A stretch of DNA of 64,000 bases from Williamsia faeni (GTDB lineage Bacteria; Actinomycetota; Actinomycetes; Mycobacteriales; Mycobacteriaceae), in contig QJJF01000011.1 of NCBI GenBank assembly GCA_003202005.1, positions 121,149 to 185,148 on the forward strand, given 5' to 3'. Positions 45,780 to 53,002 of the stretch are shown here, piece after piece. Made by a program: the position numbers and the translations under genes. The notes under the pieces are model-generated. The model had not been told where the DNA came from, made no database searches, and saw only the letters and a program-made list of their open reading frames with translations. Every line of letters starts with the position of its first letter. Positions within the stretch are counted from its first letter, which is position 1.

Positions 45780-46972
45780 GTCGCGCTCGGCCCATGTCCC
45801 GCCCAAGACCACGCATAGTTGGTGTCTTCGCACGCCGCCGCACCTTCGCCGAGTTCGAGCGGCCGGAAGGTGTCGACCATGACCGCGAGTTCGTCGAAGA
45901 ATTCGACGCCGATGCTGCGCTCGTACGCGCCCGGCTGCGGTCCATGGGAATGCCCACCCGGGTGGATCGAGACCGATCCCTGACCTATTCCGGACCCCTT
46001 GCGCGCTTCGTAGTCGCCGCCCACATAGAACATGATCTCGTCCGAGTCGACGTTCGAGTGGTAGTAGGGCACCGGAATCGACAGCGGGTGATAGTCCACC
46101 TTGCGGGGAACGAAGTTGCAGATGACGAAGTTGTCGCCCTCGAATGCCTGATGGGCAGGCGGCGGCTGGTGGACCCGCCCGGTGATCGGTTCGAAGTCCG
46201 AGATGTTGAAGGTGAACGGATAGAGACATCCGTCCCAGCCGATCACATCGAACGGATGGTTCGCGTAGACAAAACGCGTGCCCACGATCGCGGTGGACCC
46301 GCGGTGCTTGACCAGGACTTCCACATCGGCCTGCTCGCGCACGATCGTTTCGGTCGGGCCATGTAGGTCTCGCTCGCAATAAGGCGCATGTTCCAGCAAC
46401 TGACCGTATTTCGACAGGTACCGTTTCGGCGGCGCGATGTGGCTGTTGGCCTCCATCACGTAGGCCCGCACCGAACCCTGGGGTGACCAGCGGTGGGTGG
46501 TCGATCGCGGGATGAGGACGTGATCACCCTCGGTGGCATTCAGCGAACCGAACACGGTCTCGACTGTGGCCGAGCCGGATTCGATGTACACAATTTCGTC
46601 ACCGATCGAGTTCCGGTACAGCGGAGACTCTTTCGCCGCCACAACGTACGAGATACGGATATCGGCATTGCCGAGGATCAATCGCCGTCCCGTGACGACA
46701 TCGGCGTCGGCAGCCAAATCATCAGGGAAAAGATTGTGCAGTTTCAGGTGGCGTGGCTTGAGGGGATGATTCGGCGTCGTCGTCAGGTCTGGCAAGTCCC
46801 AGATCGTCGCGTCGACAATGGCCGACGGAATGTACCGGTGATAGAGCAGCGACGAATCGGACGAGAAGCCCTCCTCCCCCATCAGCTCTTCGTAATAAAG
46901 CTGCCCATCGGCATTTCGATGCTGGGTATGTCGCTTGGGTGGGATTGCGCCGAGTCGACGGTAGTAGGCCAC
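45776..46972 (-). CDS. hmgA: Homogentisate 1,2-dioxygenase
   Basis: A 398-residue dioxygenase with the iron region YYHSNVDSDEIMFYVGG and the following GGHSHGPQPG. It opens the homogentisate ring to maleylacetoacetate. GTG 46972 has GGAGA ahead. It is translationally coupled to fahA and preceded by a 155-residue protein gene 34 bp upstream. Confidence 0.93.
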   Translation of the reverse strand: MAYYRRLGAIPPKRHTQHRNADGQLYYEELMGEEGFSSDSSLLYHRYIPSAIVDATIWDLPDLTTTPNHPLKPRHLKLHNLFPDDLAADADVVTGRRLILGNADIRISYVVAAKESPLYRNSIGDEIVYIESGSATVETVFGSLNATEGDHVLIPRSTTHRWSPQGSVRAYVMEANSHIAPPKRYLSKYGQLLEHAPYCERDLHGPTETIVREQADVEVLVKHRGSTAIVGTRFVYANHPFDVIGWDGCLYPFTFNISDFEPITGRVHQPPPAHQAFEGDNFVICNFVPRKVDYHPLSIPVPYYHSNVDSDEIMFYVGGDYEARKGSGIGQGSVSIHPGGHSHGPQPGAYERSIGVEFFDELAVMVDTFRPLELGEGAAACEDTNYAWSWAGHGPSAT

Positions 46973-47006
46973 GATTTTCTCCTCACGAAGGAGTGTGGTG
47001 GCTCAG

Positions 47007-47474
47007 CTACGTGGGCAGATCTACCCGCAGGGCCATGTGCTCATCGAGTATCCGGCGCAACGCGGCGTCCATCGGATGCGCGGTTGCGAGCTCGCGGCCG
47101 TCGCGACTGTCCACCACGACCACCCCGCCCTCACGCGGTTCCGCGACGTCGACTTGATCGATGAGCGGATCGAACAATGCGGGCGGCGTGGCCAGGTAAT
47201 ACAGCGCATGGCGCGACTCGTTCAACCCGGCGGCGTATATCAGTCCGTGCTGCGTTATCACGAAGAATTCCGAGGTGATCCTGGCGTTCGGGATCTCGCC
47301 TTTGCCCCATGCCGCTGCGGCGTGCCGGGACTCCGCCAATCTGTCGGGGACGTCGTCACTCAGTGTGAGTAACTGGTGTACGAGAGTTCCACCCGCTCGT
47401 GGATAGACATCGATGGCGGATCTGAAGTACCGCTGAAAGATCTCGCCGAAATAGTCGTACCGTTGCTCGCTCAT
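47007..47474 (-). CDS. Unknown protein, first gene of the homogentisate operon
   Basis: A 155-residue soluble protein (MSEQRYDYFGEIFQRYF at the start; EFFVITQHGLIYAAGL in the middle). I do not recognise a family. It lies 34 bp before hmgA on the same strand, so it is probably transcribed with the tyrosine degradation genes. It is divergent from the small protein at 47621. Confidence 0.65.
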   Translation of the reverse strand: MSEQRYDYFGEIFQRYFRSAIDVYPRAGGTLVHQLLTLSDDVPDRLAESRHAAAAWGKGEIPNARITSEFFVITQHGLIYAAGLNESRHALYYLATPPALFDPLIDQVDVAEPREGGVVVVDSRDGRELATAHPMDAALRRILDEHMALRVDLPT

Positions 47475-47576
47475 CGCAGCTCCCAGGTTTCAGACTGATA
47501 CCTCAATTGTGCGCCTGCACCGTCAGTTGAGGAGCAGTTCCGCCAGGACGGGTACGCTCAAATACATCCAAGTGTC

Positions 47577-47613
47577 CGCACTTTCTGCGGTAGCGCACTT
47601 TCTGCGGTACGCT
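47577..47613 (+). promoter_or_regulatory. Tandem operator-like repeats with -10 box of a leaderless promoter
   Basis: CGCACTTTCTGCGGTA occurs at 47577-47592 and 47594-47609 (period 17); each copy holds the inverted repeat CGCA-CTTTC-TGCG. TACGCT (47608-47613), a TANNNT -10 box, ends seven bases before ATG 47621, so the transcript may be leaderless. The same TACGCT also occurs at 47553-47558. The small HTH-like protein encoded next is the obvious candidate for binding here. Confidence 0.55.
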
Positions 47614-47620
47614 GGGGCTC

Positions 47621-47992
47621 ATGTCCGACGATCGGTACAACCAGATTCGCGACGCGTTGGACGGCGCCGAGAACGCACCGCCCATCGATGCGCTTCGGCA
47701 CCTGCGGTCTGTTCTCGACATTGCCAGCGCCATGCTCGATGAGCAGATGGCGCGCGCGGTTGTCGAGAGCGATGTGAGCATCCGGTCGGCGGCGTCGGCG
47801 GCGGGCTTGTCGGAGAACGCCGTCGGACCACGGCTGGCCCGCACCAGCATGCTGGCCGACTACGCCCGCCCCAACGGTCGGGTCACCGCCGCCGATGTGC
47901 GCCGCGCGCAGTACGACCGCGAGGCGGGCGCCGCGGTCGACCCGGCCGACAAACCCACGCCGCTGCGGTTCAAACCACGTCGCAGCACCTGA
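47621..47992 (+). CDS. Small HTH-like protein before the vWA gene
   Basis: A 123-residue protein. Residues about 53-75 (SIRSAASAAGLSENAVGPRLART) look like a helix-turn-helix, with a helical N-terminus and a basic C-terminus. The family is not recognised. The start has no clear ribosome site but a -10 box seven bases upstream. It is followed 32 bp later by the vWA gene with its own strong site, so they are probably one transcript. Autoregulation through the tandem repeats at 47577-47609 is plausible. Confidence 0.7.
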   Translation: MSDDRYNQIRDALDGAENAPPIDALRHLRSVLDIASAMLDEQMARAVVESDVSIRSAASAAGLSENAVGPRLARTSMLADYARPNGRVTAADVRRAQYDREAGAAVDPADKPTPLRFKPRRST

Positions 47993-48024
47993 GACCGTAA
48001 CAACTGGGAGACAAGGAGATTCGC

Positions 48025-48666
48025 ATGACCAATCCGAACCTGACCTGGGTCGTGTTCCTGCTGGACCGGTCCGGGTCGATGCAGTCGATCAAGTCCGACA
48101 CCGAAGGTGGTTTCGCGGCGTTCATCGCCGAGCAGGGCAAGGCAACCGGCGAGTGCGCGGTGACGCTGGCGCAGTTCGACAACGACTACGAGGTCGTCTA
48201 TTCCGGCCTACCGGTCGCCGAGGTCCCAGCCCTGGACCTGGCACCGCGAGGGCGCACCGCACTGCTGGATGCCATGGGCCGGTTGATCACCGACACCGGC
48301 CAGAAGTTGGCCGCGTTGCCCGAGGCCGATCGTCCGGGCAACGTCGTGGTCGCGATCATGACCGATGGCATGGAGAATGCCAGCGAGGAGTGGACACACC
48401 CCGCGATCAAGTCGCTGGTCGAGCAGCAGACCAAGGACTACGACTGGCAGTTCCTCTACATGGGCGCCGACCAGGACGCCGTCGAAGTCGGTGCCCGCCT
48501 CGGTGTGAAGCGAGAACAAGCTGTCACCTACAGCCGCGGAAATGTCGACGCCGTGATGGGCGCGTCCTCATCCAACCTCGCCGCATTCCGCGACGCCCGG
48601 GCCGTCAACCCAACAGCACCCATGCCCGGATACACCAACGCGCAACGGTCGTCCGCCGACGAATGA
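48025..48666 (+). CDS. von Willebrand factor A domain protein
   Basis: A 213-residue cytoplasmic vWA protein with an intact metal-ion site: DRSGSM at the start, Thr in RGRTALLDA and Asp in MTDGMENAS. Such proteins bind partner proteins through the metal. AAGGAG precedes ATG 48025. The last 50 residues are flexible (SSSNLAAFRDARAVNPTAP). It may belong with the HTH-like protein upstream; a link to the caspase operon further right is inference only. Confidence 0.85.
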   Translation: MTNPNLTWVVFLLDRSGSMQSIKSDTEGGFAAFIAEQGKATGECAVTLAQFDNDYEVVYSGLPVAEVPALDLAPRGRTALLDAMGRLITDTGQKLAALPEADRPGNVVVAIMTDGMENASEEWTHPAIKSLVEQQTKDYDWQFLYMGADQDAVEVGARLGVKREQAVTYSRGNVDAVMGASSSNLAAFRDARAVNPTAPMPGYTNAQRSSADE

Positions 48667-48845
48667 CCAGTCGACCACAGCCCACCCGCGTCGGTCACCA
48701 CAGTTGCCGCATCGCGGATGCCATTGGTTCGCAATGACTCTCGTGAAGCGACGGCGTTGTCTAGCCTATTCTGCTTAGCTTTTATTGTCGCCGGGTATCA
48801 CGGGTCTCGACCAACGGCTGCAAACCGTTAGCGAAGGAGGCCGAC

Positions 48846-49676
48846 ATGCTGACGCAGGTTGCGGAGGGTGTACTGGTCCACCAAAGCGAGTTCATGCAGA
48901 GCAATGCTGTTGTCGTACAAGGCCAGGCCGGTGTATTGCTCATCGATCCCGGGATACAGGACCACGAAATGGTCTGCCTCGCGAATGACCTTCAGGAGTT
49001 GGGCCAGGACGTTGTAGCAGGCTTCTCAACTCACCCGCACTGGGATCACCTGCTCTGGCATCCCCGACTCGGTTCGGCGCCCCGTTTCGGTACAGCCCGC
49101 TGTGCGGGTGCTATCCAAACCCGGCTGGCGGATCCGCAGTTTCAGGACTTCGTCAGGACCCTGATTCCACCTGACATCGTCGAGCAAGTACCCCTCGACT
49201 TGCTGGGCCACATCACCGCTCTGCCGGCCGGGGCCACAGTGATCCCTTGGGACGGTCCTCGAGTCCGGATCATCGAACACAATGCGCATGCACCCGGTCA
49301 CGCAGCGCTCGTCATCGAAGAACGTGGGGTTCTCGTCGCCGGCGACATGCTTTCTGATGTCCTGATTCCGATGCTCAACGTCATGGGCACCGCTGATCCG
49401 ATCGAGGACTACCTCGCCGCGCTGCGACTGCTCGAGGGCGCCGCGGGCGACGTCGATGTGGTCATTCCCGGCCACGGCTCCGTTGGTGGGTCTGGTCAGG
49501 TAACCGCACGGATCTCCCAGGATCGCGCGTACATGCATGCCCTACGCGACGCCGAAGTCCTCAGCGACCCGCGGCTCGACCCATCCGCGTACGGGAAGGA
49601 CTTTCTTCCTGACGTGCATGACCAACAGCTGCATTACCTCACCCCAAGCAGCGAGCACGACCAGGCGCCCGGCTAG
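48846..49676 (+). CDS. Metallo-beta-lactamase-fold hydrolase
   Basis: A 276-residue protein with the MBL metal motif THPHWDH, the later His in PGHAALV, Asp in VAGDMLSD and His in PGHGSVGG. An AAGGAGG site precedes ATG 48846. There is no signal peptide. The family hydrolyses many substrates (lactones, thioesters, nucleic acids); the size and single domain do not tell which. It ends 95 bp before the convergent LysM gene. Confidence 0.85.
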   Translation: MLTQVAEGVLVHQSEFMQSNAVVVQGQAGVLLIDPGIQDHEMVCLANDLQELGQDVVAGFSTHPHWDHLLWHPRLGSAPRFGTARCAGAIQTRLADPQFQDFVRTLIPPDIVEQVPLDLLGHITALPAGATVIPWDGPRVRIIEHNAHAPGHAALVIEERGVLVAGDMLSDVLIPMLNVMGTADPIEDYLAALRLLEGAAGDVDVVIPGHGSVGGSGQVTARISQDRAYMHALRDAEVLSDPRLDPSAYGKDFLPDVHDQQLHYLTPSSEHDQAPG

Positions 49677-49771
49677 TACCGACCGACCCTAGCCGCGTTT
49701 CGCTCCGTTGCTGGTGGACCACCGGTTACTCGGCTGGGGCGGTTCTCGCAGGTGATGGGTAATGCGCCGGT

Positions 49772-50089
49772 TCAGAGGTCGGGAATTCGAAGTATCTGGC
49801 CGACCTTGATGAAGTCCGGATCGGGGAGTTTATTGGCCGCTGCGATCAGCGTGAACAGCGAGCCGTCCCCGTAGAACCGCTCGGCCAATTCCGACAGCGT
49901 GTCTCCCGCGACCACTTTGTACTTCTTGGTGAGCCCCGGGATCAGCAAAATCTGACCGGTCCTGATGAAATCCGGATCGGGCAGGTCGTTCGCGATCGCA
50001 ATCACCTCGAACAGGTCGGCATCGCCATAGATCCGACTTGCCAAATCCGACAATGTGTCACCCGAGACAACCTTGTATTTCTTGGCCAT
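49772..50089 (-). CDS. Small protein made of two LysM domains
   Basis: A 105-residue protein consisting only of two LysM repeats (KYKVVSGDTLSDLASRIYG... and KYKVVAGDTLSELAERFYG...), each ending in PDPDF-I-GQIL-IP. There is no signal peptide, so it is presumably cytoplasmic or exported with a particle. ATG 50089 has GAGGAAA upstream; the longer frame is not used. Its LysM wording is close to that of the giant protein at 20865-24596, and both genes carry the same element 101 bp before their ATG. It is divergent from the caspase gene. Confidence 0.88.
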   Translation of the reverse strand: MAKKYKVVSGDTLSDLASRIYGDADLFEVIAIANDLPDPDFIRTGQILLIPGLTKKYKVVAGDTLSELAERFYGDGSLFTLIAAANKLPDPDFIKVGQILRIPDL

Positions 50090-50171
50090 GATCGTTTCCT
50101 CTCGTATTTTGTTTCCGCGACGCCCGTGAGCGGTGCGCCTGATGTCGATGGTGATCGGATCGGAGACCGCA

Positions 50172-50190
50172 GTAACGAGTAGTGCGCTAC
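50172..50190 (-). promoter_or_regulatory. Shared palindromic element, copy 2 (small LysM gene)
   Basis: On the minus strand it reads GTAGCGCACTACTCGTTAC; the palindrome has one mismatch and ACTACTCGT is kept. Its 5' end is 101 bp before ATG 50089, exactly as for the giant LysM gene. Confidence 0.6.
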
Positions 50191-50237
50191 GCAATTCGTT
50201 GGGCGTGGAGGACGCGACGACGCGGAGCCGGAAACAG

Positions 50238-50256
50238 GTAGTGCACTACTCGTGCG
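50238..50256 (+). promoter_or_regulatory. Shared palindromic element, copy 3 (caspase operon)
   Basis: GTAGTGCACTACTCGTGCG on the plus strand: perfect 12-bp palindrome followed by TCGTGCG, identical to copy 1 except for the two central bases. Its 5' end is 94 bp before ATG 50332, and it points toward the caspase gene. Confidence 0.65.
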
Positions 50257-50331
50257 TGCACCAACCGAAGGTCAGACGATTGAGGCAGTCCCCGCATAGG
50301 AGGGTCGACACCTTTTGACAGAAGGCTTTCG

Positions 50332-52056
50332 ATGCATCGAGGAGCAGTGTTCATCGGCGTGGATCGGACGGGCGCCGGCATGCCGGTGCTACGCGCCGCC
50401 GCATCGGGCGCGCAGCAGATGCACGACTGGGCAGTCGATCCCGATCGTGGCGGAATAGATCCGGCGAACGTTCGTTTGCTCACCGACGCGGTCACCAAAG
50501 TCACCTCGGACGGGGTGTTGACCGCGGTCGAGGGACTCGTCGCGGCCGGCGTCGACCAACTGATCCTCTACTTCGCAGGCCACGGACTGCTCGTCGACAT
50601 GATCGAAACCTGGATGCTGTCGGACGCACCGACCCGTGGCAACGCGGCCATCAGCGTCGGCAAGAGCATCCAGGCAGCCAAACGGGGCAAGACGCCCCAC
50701 GTCGTGATCATCTCGGATGCGTGCCGAACGCCCGCGCAGGACCTCGACACCCAGTCACTCACCCCGGTCTCCGCGTTTCCCAACAGTCTCTGCACCGGCT
50801 CGCGACCGCGTGTCGACGTCTTCTACGCCAGCGCGCAGGGCGAGGCCGCGATCGAGATCAACACCGTTGCCGCCGAAGGGATCTACACCTCGGTGCTCCA
50901 CGAGGCGCTCAACGGTCGACTGTACGACGCGCAGGGACTCGAGCGGGATGTGATGGTGCGCGCAGGCGATAACGACCCTCGCTGGTACATCTACACCAAT
51001 CCGCTCTGCGTCTACCTCGAGACAGCAGTCAGCGCGCGCCTCGCGGAGCTCAATCTCGACCTGGATCAGTCGCCGACGTTCGATGTTCAGGTCGGCGCGA
51101 ACAAGCGGTGGCTGGCCTGCGTGGATCGTGGCGACGACGGTCCTCTGGTACGCAGTATCTCCGGCACCAGCCTGGAAAGCACGGTTGCACGACGATCACT
51201 GTCGAAGATCACCGCGGACCTCTATCAGGCCGCTGTCGGTCAGTCTGAGACGTTCGACAACGAGCTCGGGCGTGCAGAGTCCGAGGGTGCCGGTCGATTC
51301 GTGAGCTCGGTCCGATCGCTGCTCGAACCGCTGGCGACCGACGCTGCGCTGCCACCCTCGGATGGTATGCGGCGCGGCGTCAGTGTGCGGGGGACGTCGA
51401 TTCGCCGGGCGACGTCGCCCGGCGGGTCGGTGGTCACCGACGGCCATGTGGTCGACTTTGCCGGGTCGGGCACGCACATGGTGGCCCTCGAACTCGACAA
51501 TGGCACGGCAACAATGCTTCCCGTGGTCGAGGGTCACGTTACGGAGATCCACGTCGTGGGGCGGCATATCAGCGCGGTGTTCTTTGAACCCGAGTCAACC
51601 AATCCTGTTCGAGAGCAATATATTCGGCGCATCAAGGCGATCGTCACGGCGTCCGCGCAGCGTCGGCGCCACCAGGATGTGCTGGAGGGCGTCAGGCTGG
51701 CCGCATTGTTGGCCCGCGGCAGGCCCGACGACCTGACGCTCGCGCTATATCAGGCCTACGCGTTCCACTCCCGCCAAGATCTGGATCGGTTGGCGGATCT
51801 ACGAATACGACTGACCGAGCAGCGCAGCGGCATCGAGTTCCTCGATTTGATTCTGATGGGTACAGAGTCCCCTGGTTCAGCTGTCGGCGACCACTTCGTG
51901 ACACCTTTCCCACTGCTCACGCAAGGTTGGGATCTCCTCACCGATGCCGGCCCGATGTTGTGGTCGCGGACCGGACAACTGCGAAGCCACCTCTTGCCGT
52001 CGCTGTGGACCGTCTTCGGCAACGACGCAACCGATCTGTTGTTCCAACCCGCTTGA
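50332..52056 (+). CDS. Caspase-family protease with C-terminal extension
   Basis: A 574-residue protein. The N-terminal 250 residues are a caspase-like (C14) domain: catalytic His84 in YFAGHG and Cys131 in ISDACRTP. The remaining 320 residues are unrecognised, with a beta-rich part (about 330-420) and a helical end. There is no membrane segment. GAAGG precedes ATG 50332. It is followed 24 bp later by an alpha/beta hydrolase and then a CHAT protease, so three hydrolytic enzymes are made together. Bacterial caspase operons of this kind are often conflict or cell-death systems; what triggers this one is not visible. Confidence 0.88.
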   Translation: MHRGAVFIGVDRTGAGMPVLRAAASGAQQMHDWAVDPDRGGIDPANVRLLTDAVTKVTSDGVLTAVEGLVAAGVDQLILYFAGHGLLVDMIETWMLSDAPTRGNAAISVGKSIQAAKRGKTPHVVIISDACRTPAQDLDTQSLTPVSAFPNSLCTGSRPRVDVFYASAQGEAAIEINTVAAEGIYTSVLHEALNGRLYDAQGLERDVMVRAGDNDPRWYIYTNPLCVYLETAVSARLAELNLDLDQSPTFDVQVGANKRWLACVDRGDDGPLVRSISGTSLESTVARRSLSKITADLYQAAVGQSETFDNELGRAESEGAGRFVSSVRSLLEPLATDAALPPSDGMRRGVSVRGTSIRRATSPGGSVVTDGHVVDFAGSGTHMVALELDNGTATMLPVVEGHVTEIHVVGRHISAVFFEPESTNPVREQYIRRIKAIVTASAQRRRHQDVLEGVRLAALLARGRPDDLTLALYQAYAFHSRQDLDRLADLRIRLTEQRSGIEFLDLILMGTESPGSAVGDHFVTPFPLLTQGWDLLTDAGPMLWSRTGQLRSHLLPSLWTVFGNDATDLLFQPA

Positions 52057-52080
52057 TCCGACCAGGCAAAGGAGAACCAC

Positions 52081-52998
52081 ATGTCCCGAGAGATCATCTT
52101 CATCCACGGTCGATCGCAGCAGGGCAAGGACTCTGCCGAACTCAAGCAGGAGTGGATCAACAGCCTCAACGAGGGTCTCGGCAAGAGCGATCCGTCACTG
52201 CCTGCGATCACCACTGACCAGGTCCGGTTCCCTTTTTACGGCGATACCCTCGACCGCCTGGCGAAAGGCTTCACCGACGGCGACGTCCCAGACGTCATTC
52301 TGCGTGGTGAACCGAACCTCAACAGTGAAACCAAGCGATTCCTGTTCGACGTGCTCACCGATCTTCAACAGCAACAGCACATTCCGGACACGGAGATCAG
52401 CGCACAAACCGGAATCGCCGTCACCGAACGCGGCCCGCTCAACTGGCCGTGGATGCGCGCACTCCTACAGAAGCTCGACCAGAACGGGAAGATGAGCGCC
52501 GTGACCATCGCGCTGGCCACCTACGACGTCTTCCAGTACCTCACCAACCGCACCATCCGCCGACGCATCGACGACGGCGTGATCGGCGCCTTCACCCCGG
52601 GAACCGACAGTGTCGTCGTCGCGCACTCCCTGGGCACCGTCGTCGCCTACACGCTCCTGATGCGCGAAGGCACCAACCGAAACTGGAAGGTCCCGGAGTT
52701 GATCACCGTGGGTAGCCCGTTGGCAGTCAACGCGATCCGGGACCGGGCACCAGGCATCGGTGATGTCGGCGGCAACCGCACCCCACCGTGCGTCGGGAGT
52801 TGGTTCAATGCCATGGATCCCCACGACGCCGTGGCTTTGCACCCTCTCGACGCCGCGCATTTCGTCATCAACCCGCCGACCCCGGCCATCGAGAACAAGA
52901 CCGACGTCGACAACCAAACGCCGAATCACCATGGCATCAGCGGATACCTGAGTGATCCCGTGGTGGCGCGGCGAATCTACGAAGCACTGCAGGAGTAG
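52081..52998 (+). CDS. Alpha/beta hydrolase of the caspase/CHAT operon
   Basis: A 305-residue protein with FIHGRSQQGK at the N-terminus, the nucleophile elbow AHSLGT (Ser183), Asp in NAMDPHDAVAL and His283/284 in NHHGISGY, so the triad is complete. The fold is lipase-like; no signal peptide. It lies between the caspase and CHAT genes, 24 bp after the former and 4 bp before the latter, and may be an effector acting on lipids or a substrate activated by proteolysis. Confidence 0.83.
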   Translation: MSREIIFIHGRSQQGKDSAELKQEWINSLNEGLGKSDPSLPAITTDQVRFPFYGDTLDRLAKGFTDGDVPDVILRGEPNLNSETKRFLFDVLTDLQQQQHIPDTEISAQTGIAVTERGPLNWPWMRALLQKLDQNGKMSAVTIALATYDVFQYLTNRTIRRRIDDGVIGAFTPGTDSVVVAHSLGTVVAYTLLMREGTNRNWKVPELITVGSPLAVNAIRDRAPGIGDVGGNRTPPCVGSWFNAMDPHDAVALHPLDAAHFVINPPTPAIENKTDVDNQTPNHHGISGYLSDPVVARRIYEALQE

Positions 52999-53002
52999 GG
53001 CA

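Noticed and set aside
45780..46379. N-terminal extension of the fumarylacetoacetase frame
   Set aside because: The extension overlaps the homogentisate dioxygenase gene in another frame and is Arg-rich junk; ATG 45779 gives the normal family length.
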